NCBI RefSeq assembly: GCF_021462225.1
Contig: NC_061804.1
Location: 7,734,740 to 7,798,739, forward strand
Direction of reading: 5' to 3'
DNA: 64,000 nucleotides
DNA from: Girardinichthys multiradiatus
Lineage: Eukaryota; Chordata; Actinopteri; Cyprinodontiformes; Goodeidae
The translations under genes were made by a program, and so were the position numbers. Position 1 is the stretch's first letter. Each line of letters starts with the position of its first letter. The notes under the pieces were generated by a model. That model was not told where the DNA came from and ran no database searches. It was given only the letters and a program-made list of their open reading frames with translations. Positions 61,901-64,000 of the stretch are shown piece by piece.

Positions 61901-63848
61901 CTCCCTTGTCTGTGTCTGCGTTTGTTTTTCAGGGCCGGGAGCGTTCCTCCCCCGACCACCGGCGGTACTCCATGCTGGACCCTTCAGCTCTGGACTCAGA
62001 GGTGAGCCGCCTGCGCCAACGTCTGCTCTGTACCGAGGACGCCCTGAGGAATGCCTTGGAGCACAACCAGCAAGTCGACAAGCTTGTCCAGGCCATGCGT
62101 AGACATCCAGACAAAAGCCAGGTAAAGTGATTTAAAAGGATGAGTGACTAGCCAGACACCCACATGTTTTTTTAAGGACATTTGGTCTGTATTGAGAGCT
62201 GGAGAGCAGATTGTACATTGCAGGTGTGTGTTCAAGTGTATGGTGAGAGCAGACCATGATGTAAATGCTGTAGCAGTGTTGCTGCCAAAATTGTTCCAAT
62301 ACCTCACCTAGAAGGCTGCCAGCATGGTGTGTGCATGAAGGTCATAGCCTTGGCAGTGAGACTGCTTCTACCTCAGATTCTCAGATAACCAAGCCATGCA
62401 AATGATCATGGACCCTTTCTTATGGATATGCTGTCACCCTGTCCCCCACACGCCACCCAGGTTCCTGATACGCCACCACCATGATGAGCGCATACTCAAC
62501 ACAGGTGTTCAATTTGAATGGGGAGCCCATGGCGTGCTACAAGACCTGGTTAAAAGGTTATCCCCATTCGAACTGATTTTACAGTTTTTTTGTAAATGTA
62601 AGCTGGAAATTATGACTTCCAACAGTAAAAGTTGCAAAAGAAGGACACATTCAGGGCTTTGCAAAGTATTCACACACCTTGCCACAAGCCCTGTACAAGA
62701 TCGAACTGTTTGGCCAATATGCAAAAGTTTATGTGTGGAGTAAAATTAACATGGCAGATCAGCCTGAACACAGCATCTGTAGAGTAAAACAAGGTGGTGG
62801 CAGCGTCATGCTAGGGGAATGCTTTTCTCCAGCAGGGACAAGGAAGTTGTTCAGAGTTGACGGAAGAGGACAGGAGCTAAATAAAGGGCAAAGCTGCGAG
62901 AAAACCTTTTTGAGGTTCCAGAAAACATGAGATCAGTCAGCTGGACAACAACCCTAAACACCCAGCCAGAACCACAATGGAATAGTTAAGGTCATAGTGT
63001 GTTTAAAAGTGTTAAAATGGCCCAATCAAAGTCCAGACCTAGATCCAGTTGTAAATCTGTGGATAGACTGTCAAACTGATGTTCACAAACGCTCCTCATC
63101 TGATTAGACTGAGCAAATGTGTCTCTACCTTTGCATAGCTGGTAGAGACATACGCCAGAAGACTTGCAGCTGTGTTTGCTGCAAAAGGGGTTTTACTCAA
63201 AGGGGGTAAATACATATGCAAGCCACATTGTTGGATTTTTATTTGTAAAAGAATTTGAAAACCACGTCACAGATATTTATTACATTTTTCTATCTCATTA
63301 AACTGAAATCACACCTGGTACTGTACAGTCTCCCTTTAGGTGTTTCTTTCAGGTTTAAGTGAATTTGGCAGACTTTTTTGTTCAAAGCGACTCACAAATG
63401 AGGAGATGACAGTGCAGCTGTTACTACAGCTAACAATAAGCTACTTAGAAGGAAGACCACTAGTCTGGCTCTGTCGGAAGTGACGGTTTCGAAGTGGAGT
63501 TCAGGCATGGAGGGAGGTGCAGAAAGAGATACAGGGTAGATGCTAGGACAGCAGATGCTCTCTGAAGAGCTGGTTCTGGTAGCGTAGTTCCACCATCGTG
63601 AAACGACACGTGAAAAAGGTCTGGATAGTGCTGTTGGCACTGCTAGCCGATGACAACCAGAGATCAGTACTTCTAATTTACCAGCAAAACAGTTAACAGT
63701 TAGCAAATTTTACATGCTTTAAAACTTCTGACTATAATGGGCTCAACTCCAGGCATGAGTCTACATTTGTCATTTCTGTCTTTTTCAGGTTCTCGGTGCA
63801 AATTCAGCGAATGGAATTTATCACCAGGAATCAAACAGCACTCAAGAG
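14429..63848 (+). CDS. clip2: clip2: CAP-Gly domain-containing linker protein 2 (CLIP-115), 16 coding exons
   Basis: CLIP2 binds growing microtubule plus ends through two CAP-Gly domains and acts in the cytoplasm, notably in neurons (family knowledge). Coding pieces: 14429-14543, 23424-23923, 29308-29432, 30547-30760, 34369-34566, 34684-34787, 36919-36979, 39105-39209, 45613-45981, 46177-46740, 46835-46892, 51036-51119, 53881-54037, 60331-60490, 61933-62121 and 63789-63848. All have AG/GT borders and compatible phases, total 3063 nt or 1021 residues (human about 1046). Layout: basic N-tail 1-60, CAP-Gly 1 about 63-130 with GKNDG at 100-104, CAP-Gly 2 about 199-265 with GKNDG at 237-241, serine-rich linker about 275-318, coiled coil about 330-1000, short tail. 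The N-terminal motif [15 protein letters not shown] and the absence of CCHC zinc knuckles separate it from the paralogue clip1. Every intron carries repeats or is short. The final codons may lie in a further exon outside the window. Confidence 0.97.
15480..15795 (+). repeat. L2-type LINE 3' fragment
   Basis: The frame at 15593 reads [20 protein letters not shown] and then [14 protein letters not shown], the conserved C-terminal end of fish L2-like LINE polyproteins. It is followed by the tail 'cactttgtgatctctgta'. This is a 5'-truncated copy with no reverse transcriptase. Confidence 0.7.
15947..16342. mobile_element. hAT-like nonautonomous element
   Basis: It has 10-bp inverted ends, caggggtctc and gagacccctg, and the inner text 'agtggctctttggacc', shared with the partial copy at 60556-60620. 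No matching target duplication was found. No coding. Confidence 0.55.
16490..16700 (+). repeat. Tc1-like transposase remnant
   Basis: 'catcaggacaatgatcccaa' encodes a QDNDP catalytic block, followed by degenerate C-terminal sequence. It is too decayed to define the ends. Confidence 0.45.
17715..17885 (-). repeat. tRNA-derived SINE, second family
   Basis: The reverse complement begins ggcgttgcgtggtgtagctg (A-box region) and has gggttcgattcccg, a perfect tRNA B box. The body resembles the SINE at 40749-40964. No clear target duplication was seen. Confidence 0.7.
18960..20180 (+). mobile_element. Tc1-like relic split by a SINE
   Basis: At about 18986 the frame [20 protein letters not shown] is the N-terminus of a Tc1-like transposase. 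At about 19955 'cagcaggataatgatcc' encodes the QQDNDP block. Between them sits the minus-strand SINE copy 19115-19425. The coding sequence is disrupted by stops and frameshifts. Confidence 0.6.
19115..19425 (-). repeat. tRNA-headed SINE, copy 2 (minus)
   Basis: Landmarks 'taacatgcacgtgtttggac', 'aaagggcaactgaagg' and 'actgcaccaccatg' match the other copies. It is inserted in a Tc1-like relic. Confidence 0.65.
20872..20956. repeat. TG microsatellite and GGA-rich purine tract
   Basis: A TG run at about 20872-20892 is followed by GA and a GGA-repeat stretch (about 20936-20953). No function is visible. Confidence 0.8.
21290..21600 (-). repeat. LINE fragment (RTE/Rex-like text)
   Basis: 'ctagactctcttccacctgc', 'cacagtggtgtcca' and 'acacttctctgccacacctg' resemble a widespread fish LINE reverse-transcriptase segment read on the minus strand. 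It is short and full of stops. The class is from memory and uncertain. Confidence 0.4.
22025..22401 (+). repeat. tRNA-headed SINE, full-length copy 3 with GGAT tail
   Basis: The head reads ggctgcatggtgtcacaggt (A-box region) and has ggattcgaatcc (B box) near 22083. The body carries 'tcccacagtccaaaaacatg' and a TG run (22233-22252), and the copy ends in a (GGAT)n array at 22366-22401. This is the most complete of four copies here. Confidence 0.8.
23424..23923 (+). CDS. clip2: clip2 exon 3: CAP-Gly domain 1 and inter-domain linker
   Basis: The acceptor tttttag precedes 23424 and the donor gtgagt follows 23923. It encodes residues 39-205. The CAP-Gly domain runs from VGEQVWVNG (63-71) through [14 protein letters not shown] (80-93) and GKNDG (100-104) to FTRPSKL (121-127). 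The GKNDG groove binds the EEY/F-type tails of tubulin and EB proteins. The linker (130-195) is rich in Ser, Gln and Gly and ends in the conserved [13 protein letters not shown] block, a likely phosphorylated region. The exon ends with the first strand of CAP-Gly 2 (LRVGDRVL). Confidence 0.97.
24050..24200 (+). repeat. Tc1-like remnant, same family as 49960-50200
   Basis: 'cacactggttttggaacggacaaagcagg...attaagcttctgg' parallels 'actggttttctgaacagataaagcag...attaagcttctt' at 50150. Both derive from the region just after the transposase DPKH block. Confidence 0.5.
24275..24480. repeat. hAT-like remnant, same family as 35518-36136
   Basis: Shared text includes 'accaagcatgcacattttaa' here and 'accaaacatgcaatatttta' at 35620, each followed by 'aaagtagtc'. 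It is a partial copy without definable ends. Confidence 0.45.
26160..26720 (-). repeat. LINE 3' fragment
   Basis: The minus-strand frames give [17 protein letters not shown] and, after a frameshift, [21 protein letters not shown], the conserved C-terminus of a fish LINE. The 3' tail reads 'aataaaggttatttctagtc' in reverse. It is 5'-truncated and broken. Confidence 0.6.
26960..27170. repeat. Imperfect GT-rich tandem repeat
   Basis: 'tgtgtgggtcag' and 'tgtttatgtgggtcatgtgcgatga' variants recur at about 26978, 27068 and 27133, mixed with CpG-containing 'gtgcgatg', 'gtgcgacg' and 'gtgcgtcg'. The unit is irregular. Confidence 0.55.
27229..27456. mobile_element. hAT-like MITE, copy B (228 bp)
   Basis: The ends read cagggatgggcaactccagtcc and, inverted, cagaggtgggcaacttcagt. 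Inner text 'ccaacacacctgaatc' is shared with the 227-bp copy at 12730. No target duplication was identified. Confidence 0.6.
29308..29432 (+). CDS. clip2: clip2 exon 4: core of CAP-Gly domain 2
   Basis: The acceptor ttttcag precedes 29308 and the donor gtatgc follows 29432. It encodes residues 206-246 and part of 247: [20 protein letters not shown] and [10 protein letters not shown], the conserved groove of the second CAP-Gly domain, nearly identical to mammalian CLIP1/CLIP2. Phase 0 in, phase 2 out. Confidence 0.97.
29433..30546. other. clip2 intron 4
   Basis: Contains a repeat at 29880-30080 similar to 39790-39930 ('aagcactgatccaggagt...tagctcctttagt'). The rest shows nothing recognisable. 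Confidence 0.55.
30547..30760 (+). CDS. clip2: clip2 exon 5: end of CAP-Gly 2 and serine-rich linker
   Basis: The acceptor ttcctgcag precedes 30547 and the donor gtaaga follows 30760. It encodes residues 247-318. The CAP-Gly fold is completed by [17 protein letters not shown]. Next comes the basic stretch AKAKKSKR and a dense serine block ([16 protein letters not shown]) ending GGRPSRAGL. In CLIPs this basic/Ser region adds affinity for microtubules and is regulated by phosphorylation (family knowledge). Confidence 0.97.
31263..31754. mobile_element. PIF/Harbinger-like MITE (492 bp)
   Basis: The inverted ends are tgtctggttcaca(t/c)gg. TTA flanks both sides (31260-31262 and 31755-31757), the 3-bp TWA duplication typical of PIF/Harbinger. 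No transposase is encoded; the open frame at 31329-31670 has no matching motifs. Confidence 0.7.
32719..32790. repeat. Cluster of overlapping inverted repeats
   Basis: cttagtttttg (32735-32745) pairs perfectly with caaaaactaag (32755-32765). aagattaaat (32763-32772) pairs perfectly with atttaatctt (32781-32790). 'gaatacctctaaaaa' (from 32719) can also pair with the 32740-32755 segment, so the first two pairings exclude each other. Confidence 0.8.
33770..34030 (-). repeat. DNA-transposon remnant, same family as 9880-10000
   Basis: 'ggcaaacgtcagtcgggccttcatgtt' matches 'gctaaacgtcagacggggctttcatgtt' at 9958. It is short and noncoding. Confidence 0.5.
34369..34566 (+). CDS. clip2: clip2 exon 6: start of the coiled coil
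   Basis: The acceptor cactttaag precedes 34369 and the donor gtacaa follows 34566. It encodes residues 319-384, including [20 protein letters not shown] and the heptad-rich [20 protein letters not shown], very close to other vertebrate CLIPs. Only a 117-bp intron separates it from the next exon. Confidence 0.97.
34684..34787 (+). CDS. clip2: clip2 exon 7: coiled coil
   Basis: The acceptor tgtccacag precedes 34684 and the donor gtgatg follows 34787. It encodes residues 385-418 plus two bases of Arg419, ending [12 protein letters not shown], a heptad pattern conserved in CLIP proteins. The N-terminal half ([16 protein letters not shown]) differs most from the mammalian version. Confidence 0.95.
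34788..36918. other. clip2 intron 7
   Basis: Contains the hAT-like element at 35518-36136 and a poly-A run at about 36638-36656. Nothing else was recognised. Confidence 0.55.
35518..36136. mobile_element. hAT-like nonautonomous element
   Basis: It begins cagtgatgtcaagcc and ends 'actttggaccccctgctg', with repeated 'ggccaca' text as in hAT-derived repeats. The ends are only partly inverted and no duplication was seen. Confidence 0.45.
36919..36979 (+). CDS. clip2: clip2 exon 8: short coiled-coil exon
   Basis: The acceptor gtttacag precedes 36919 and the donor gtaatt follows 36979. It encodes residues 419-439, [21 protein letters not shown], a block almost unchanged between CLIP1 and CLIP2. 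Too short to show as a separate ORF, but phase (1 base in, 0 out) and sequence fix it. Confidence 0.95.
36980..39104. other. clip2 intron 8
   Basis: A 2.1-kb intron with no recognised repeat or gene. The minus-strand open frame at 38200-38634 shows no family motif. The last 80 bases are a strong pyrimidine tract for the optional exon 9. Confidence 0.55.
39105..39209 (+). CDS. clip2: clip2 exon 9: 35-residue symmetric, probably optional exon
   Basis: A long pyrimidine tract and ttctgtag precede 39105; the donor gtaaaa follows 39209. It is exactly 105 nt (residues 440-474) and phase 0 on both sides, so skipping keeps the frame. It reads [20 protein letters not shown]... A 35-residue optional segment at this place is known in mammalian CLIP2 and CLIP1 isoforms (family knowledge). 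Tissue-specific use is inferred. Confidence 0.92.
39395..40290 (-). repeat. L2-like retroposon 3' region
   Basis: Starts at the tail 'tttatttatatagcgccaattc' and includes the text shared with 2420-2690 (inverted) and 29880-30080. It is noncoding and lies directly next to the LINE at 40300-42290, which has its own similar tail. Confidence 0.6.
40300..42290 (-). mobile_element. L2-type LINE with internal deletion, interrupted by a SINE
   Basis: Read on the minus strand: an endonuclease N-terminus (about 42230-41940: [27 protein letters not shown]), the rest of the endonuclease/linker with [10 protein letters not shown] (41864-41310), then a jump to the C-terminal domain ([33 protein letters not shown]; 41256-40980) and [20 protein letters not shown] (from about 40722). 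The reverse-transcriptase core with the catalytic ADD is missing at about 41290-41330, so the copy is dead. A SINE splits the C-terminal part. Confidence 0.85.
40749..40964 (-). repeat. tRNA-derived SINE inserted in the LINE, with 17-bp target duplication
   Basis: The reverse complement starts gggcgcggcgctgatggtgt and has ggttcaagtcc (B box). The 17 bp ctctctttttaattttc occur exactly on both sides (40732-40748 and 40965-40981). The 3' end is AT-rich (taaaacaaaaaagaa). The insertion splits the LINE reading frame at KIKKR, which is duplicated. Confidence 0.9.
42550..42955 (-). repeat. tRNA-headed SINE, copy 4 (minus)
   Basis: Landmarks 'catcacagggcaacac', 'tttggactgtggaaggaagc', 'gagaacatgcaaactccatg' and 'ggattcaaacccaggacc' match the other copies in inverted order. 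Confidence 0.75.
42960..43640. repeat. Degenerate TTAGCTTA-rich tract
   Basis: 'ttagctta', 'cttatctta', 'cttaccttag' and 'gcttactttag' variants recur dozens of times with no fixed period. It reads as a decayed short tandem repeat. No coding. Confidence 0.7.
43641..45612. other. End of clip2 intron 9
   Basis: Holds the candidate optional exon 44177-44227. Otherwise no supported gene or repeat. The open frames at 44241-44661 are Leu/Phe/Ser-rich low-information translations. Confidence 0.5.
44177..44227 (+). CDS. clip2: Candidate optional 51-nt exon of clip2
   Basis: The acceptor gcttctgtcaacag precedes 44177 and the donor aag|gtgaaa follows 44227. The 51 nt are open in the needed phase 0 and encode 17 residues, [17 protein letters not shown], basic and without proline. 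It lies between exons 9 and 10, the region where CLIP proteins are known to take short optional inserts. I do not recognise the peptide, so it could also be a chance match. Confidence 0.4.
45613..45981 (+). CDS. clip2: clip2 exon 10: coiled coil
   Basis: The acceptor gtcttag precedes 45613 and the donor gtactc follows 45981. It encodes residues 475-597: [35 protein letters not shown], then [17 protein letters not shown], matching CLIP2 in order. An insert around residues 505-520 ([18 protein letters not shown]) is Gln/Ala-rich and fits the least conserved part of the mammalian protein. Confidence 0.96.
46177..46740 (+). CDS. clip2: clip2 exon 11: longest coiled-coil exon
   Basis: The acceptor ttttgtgcacag precedes 46177 and the donor gtaagc follows 46740. 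It encodes residues 598-785. It begins [20 protein letters not shown], contains [19 protein letters not shown] and ends [17 protein letters not shown]. Almost all of it is Glu/Lys/Leu heptads predicted to form the parallel dimeric rod. Phase 0 on both sides, 188 codons. Confidence 0.96.
46835..46892 (+). CDS. clip2: clip2 exon 12: short coiled-coil exon
   Basis: The acceptor ctgcttcag precedes 46835 and the donor gtattt follows 46892, only 94 bp after exon 11. It encodes residues 786-804 plus one base: [19 protein letters not shown], homologous to the MIESNDISEE block of mammalian CLIP2, which is diagnostic for clip2 against clip1. Confidence 0.93.
47130..47400 (-). repeat. Tc1-like transposase remnant
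   Basis: 'agccaccctttgctctgatgactgctttgc' and 'cttcatgaggtggtcacctg' are typical of a decayed fish Tc1 element read in reverse. No intact frame. Confidence 0.5.
48000..48280 (+). repeat. LINE 3' tail, plus orientation
   Basis: 'cactttgtgatttttatcca' and 'gatgttatataagg' are an L2-like 3' tail preceded by a degenerate C-terminal segment. It abuts tail-to-tail with the minus-strand LINE that ends at about 48283. Confidence 0.55.
48283..49890 (-). mobile_element. 5'-truncated L2-type LINE with reverse-transcriptase core
   Basis: On the minus strand, 49873-49661 has [17 protein letters not shown]; 49682-49065 has [34 protein letters not shown] and the catalytic YADDTQLYV; 49114-48512 has the C-terminal [20 protein letters not shown] and [12 protein letters not shown]. 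Two frame changes (near 49670 and 49110) inactivate it. The tail 'tttatatagcgcttttcagc' is at 48285-48345 and matches 58140-58210. Confidence 0.88.
49960..50200 (+). repeat. Tc1-like transposase remnant
   Basis: 'accatggtggtagttgcgtc' corresponds to the conserved HGGGS region, and [12 protein letters not shown] (about 50108-50143) is the catalytic Asp block. Stops follow directly. Confidence 0.6.
50215..50340. repeat. Short interspersed repeat
   Basis: 'aaatggactgaccactcaaagcgctttacac' followed by 'cacattcacccaaacgcactcacagacac' is a common fish repeat motif. Class unknown. Confidence 0.45.
50350..51000. other. Intron 12 sequence without features
   Basis: No gene or repeat recognised between the short repeat and the acceptor of exon 13. 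Confidence 0.4.
51036..51119 (+). CDS. clip2: clip2 exon 13: coiled coil
   Basis: The acceptor ttcctctgcag precedes 51036 and the donor gtaaat follows 51119. It encodes residues 805-832 plus one base, with the CLIP2-type block [20 protein letters not shown]. It lies 4.1 kb after exon 12 because of an intervening LINE. Confidence 0.93.
51346..52670 (-). mobile_element. Degraded Tc1-like transposon with long inverted ends
   Basis: The left end (about 51346-51490) and right end (about 52515-52665) are imperfect inverted copies, for example 'tgatcatggcttacagat' and 'atctgtaagccataatgatca'. The reverse complement near 51595-51625 encodes [15 protein letters not shown], the transposase C-terminus. 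The coding region is full of stops. Confidence 0.75.
52680..53880. other. End of intron 13
   Basis: AT-rich. 53283-53420 ('caccctggactcatctgaccc') resembles an old Tc1-type remnant. Otherwise nothing recognised. Confidence 0.4.
53881..54037 (+). CDS. clip2: clip2 exon 14: coiled coil
   Basis: The acceptor ttctgcattag precedes 53881 and the donor gtaact follows 54037. It encodes residues 833-884 plus two bases of 885: [20 protein letters not shown], then [20 protein letters not shown], a strongly conserved CLIP2 segment. Confidence 0.96.
54305..55473. mobile_element. Nonautonomous DNA transposon with ccgtattttccgcac ends
   Basis: The ends are inverted for at least 27 bases, starting ccgtattttccgcactataa, with TA outside both. 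Inside each end the motif aaggcgca recurs (about 54323 and 54390 on the left; 55389 and 55406 on the right). The 1169-bp interior has no transposase. I do not name the superfamily with confidence. Confidence 0.75.
55926..55980. repeat. Compound CA/TA microsatellite
   Basis: A CA run of about 10 units passes directly into a TA run of about 17 units. The TA run continues for 10 bases at 56459-56468 and again after 58053, where it was split by the two insertions described next. Confidence 0.9.
55981..56458 (-). mobile_element. Internally deleted Tc1-like element (478 bp)
   Basis: The ends are cagtactgtgcaaacaactt and, inverted, cagtactgtgcaaaagtttt, with TA outside both. Near 56120-56175 the reverse complement holds a decayed transposase C-terminus. 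Most of the gene is lost, so it depends on enzyme in trans. Confidence 0.85.
56469..58053 (+). mobile_element. Tc1-like transposon with 200-bp inverted ends (1585 bp)
   Basis: The ends at 56469-56668 and 57854-58053 are about 200 bp long and nearly identical when inverted, starting caggtccttctcaaaatatt, with TA outside both. The transposase gene between them is broken. Such close similarity of the ends suggests a recent insertion. Confidence 0.93.
56797..57777 (+). pseudogene. Tc1-like transposase (DD34E), inactivated
   Basis: Starts [19 protein letters not shown] with a helix-turn-helix, then a TGA stop at 56887-56889 and, after a frame change near 57040, TAG at 57049-57051. From 57079 a 232-codon frame is open: [10 protein letters not shown] (the first catalytic Asp position reads Asn), QHDLAPAH (second Asp) and NPIENLW (Glu), 34 residues apart, ending [10 protein letters not shown]. 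The Asp-to-Asn change would by itself abolish catalysis, given the family mechanism. Confidence 0.9.
58140..59610 (-). mobile_element. Unclassified retroposon-like unit with an L2-type tail
   Basis: Its low-coordinate end (58145-58255) is close to the tail of the LINE at 48283 ('tttatttatatagcgctttt', then 'caaagcgctgtacat'), so it is read on the minus strand. Above the tail lie imperfect repeats (58500-58720: 'actaataatgtttggctttc', 'atccttctaagaaatc'), a possible tRNA-Lys-like primer site text 'tggcgcccc' (about 59094-59102) and the small frame at 59249-59515. The 5' end is a guess. Confidence 0.45.
59249..59515 (-). CDS. Small unknown membrane/coiled-coil protein frame
   Basis: An 88-codon frame starting [13 protein letters not shown] has one strong membrane segment (about residues 11-31: [21 protein letters not shown]). 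A middle stretch ([19 protein letters not shown]) follows, then a helical repeat [16 protein letters not shown] at 69-84. An overlapping frame begins [10 protein letters not shown] slightly upstream, so a frameshift may have cut the true start. I do not recognise the family. It lies in a clip2 intron on the opposite strand, inside a retroposon-like unit, so it may be element-encoded. Whether it is expressed is unknown. Confidence 0.35.
   Translation of the reverse strand: MLVEDVEDVYIFGLLITGFLLFGVGGYLAYRVILKTWAAVQSFPKLPAMLDGVCRAINTQTEMLREQNRKLDTILEQNRNLAAVGLRG
59660..60330. other. End of intron 14
   Basis: AT-rich DNA with a poly-A run (about 60260-60276) shortly before the exon 15 pyrimidine tract. 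Nothing else recognised. Confidence 0.5.
60331..60490 (+). CDS. clip2: clip2 exon 15: coiled coil
   Basis: A long pyrimidine tract and tttctgcag precede 60331; the donor gtgaga follows 60490. It encodes residues 885-938: [17 protein letters not shown], then [17 protein letters not shown], nearly identical to mammalian CLIP2. It follows the 6.3-kb transposon-filled intron 14. Confidence 0.97.
60491..61932. other. clip2 intron 15
   Basis: Holds a partial hAT-like copy at about 60556-60620 ('caggggtctgcaacctg', as at 15947) and a short CA run near 61020. No gene. Confidence 0.5.
61933..62121 (+). CDS. clip2: clip2 exon 16: end of coiled coil
   Basis: The acceptor gtttttcag precedes 61933 and the donor gtaaag follows 62121. 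It encodes residues 939-1001, including [20 protein letters not shown] and [12 protein letters not shown], then [11 protein letters not shown], which fit the CLIP2 C-terminal rod. 63 codons, phase 0 on both sides. Confidence 0.96.
62640..63340 (+). mobile_element. Degraded Tc1-like transposon
   Basis: 'ggctttgcaaagtattcaca' marks the left side. [20 protein letters not shown] (about 62788-62850) is the transposase core block. 'gcccaatcaaagtccagacctagatcc' (about 63020) is the SPDLDP region. 'gggggtaaatacatatgcaa' marks the right side. Many stops. Confidence 0.65.
63789..63848 (+). CDS. clip2: clip2 exon 17: C-terminal tail (end uncertain)
   Basis: The acceptor gtctttttcag precedes 63789. Residues 1002-1021, [20 protein letters not shown], match the SANGIHQQ tail of mammalian CLIP2. 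At 63848 there is a weak donor, gag|gttgtt, after which a last exon with a few codons would lie outside the window. If it is not spliced, the frame runs 30 codons further to TGA at 63939-63941, with AATAAA directly after (about 63944-63949). Confidence 0.85.
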
Positions 63849-64000
63849 GTTGTTGTTGAAGTTTTTTCCACTAAAATGTTTTTACTCAAAATGTTTTACA
63901 CAAAACCACATCCTTCCCACGCTGGAGAATGGATCTGTTGAAAAATAAAACAGGAGAGGGCAGGAAACATGCACTAAAGGATTCATTGACAAACCTATAC

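Overview
This is a stretch of vertebrate nuclear genome, almost certainly from a teleost fish. It has exons with GT..AG introns, a CpG-rich noncoding first exon, and intron and flanking DNA crowded with Tc1/mariner, hAT-like, L2-type LINE and tRNA-SINE repeats of kinds common in fish. Many repeat tails of the '...gcgctata...' type suggest a percomorph, perhaps a cyprinodontiform, but the species cannot be fixed from the sequence alone.

The window holds essentially one gene: clip2, encoding CAP-Gly domain-containing linker protein 2 (CLIP-115), on the plus strand. A probable noncoding exon 1 lies at about 8520-9021. Sixteen coding exons follow, from the start codon at 14429 to 63848. All exon phases join without a break and give about 1021 residues, close to the 1046 I recall for human CLIP2. 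The protein has a basic/serine N-terminal tail, CAP-Gly domain 1 (exon 3), CAP-Gly domain 2 (exons 3-5), a serine-rich linker (exon 5) and a long coiled coil (exons 6-16). It ends in a short tail without the zinc knuckles of the paralogue CLIP1, which helps identify it as clip2. The last few residues and the 3' UTR may lie beyond the window.

Region by region. 1-8500 is intergenic, with one possible membrane-protein exon on the minus strand (341-541) and several repeats. 8520-14318 is the promoter, exon 1 and intron 1, which contains a Tc1-like element with intact ends and TA flanks. 14319-39209 carries both CAP-Gly domains and the start of the coiled coil. 39210-45612 is a large intron with an L2 LINE interrupted by a tRNA-SINE, plus a possible 51-nt optional exon at 44177-44227. 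45613-54037 carries most of the coiled coil. 54038-60330 is a 6.3-kb intron made largely of DNA transposons, plus an unclassified retroposon-like unit with a small membrane/coiled-coil reading frame. 60331-63848 encodes the C-terminus.

I found no operon-like or defence-type system. The more unusual signals are the optional-exon candidate, a 10-codon upstream ORF, the DD36E-spaced Tc1 transposase, two Tc1-type insertions 10 bp apart in one TA microsatellite, the unclassified minus-strand unit at 58.1-59.6 kb, a cluster of mutually exclusive hairpins at 32.7 kb and a degenerate TTAGCTTA-rich tract.
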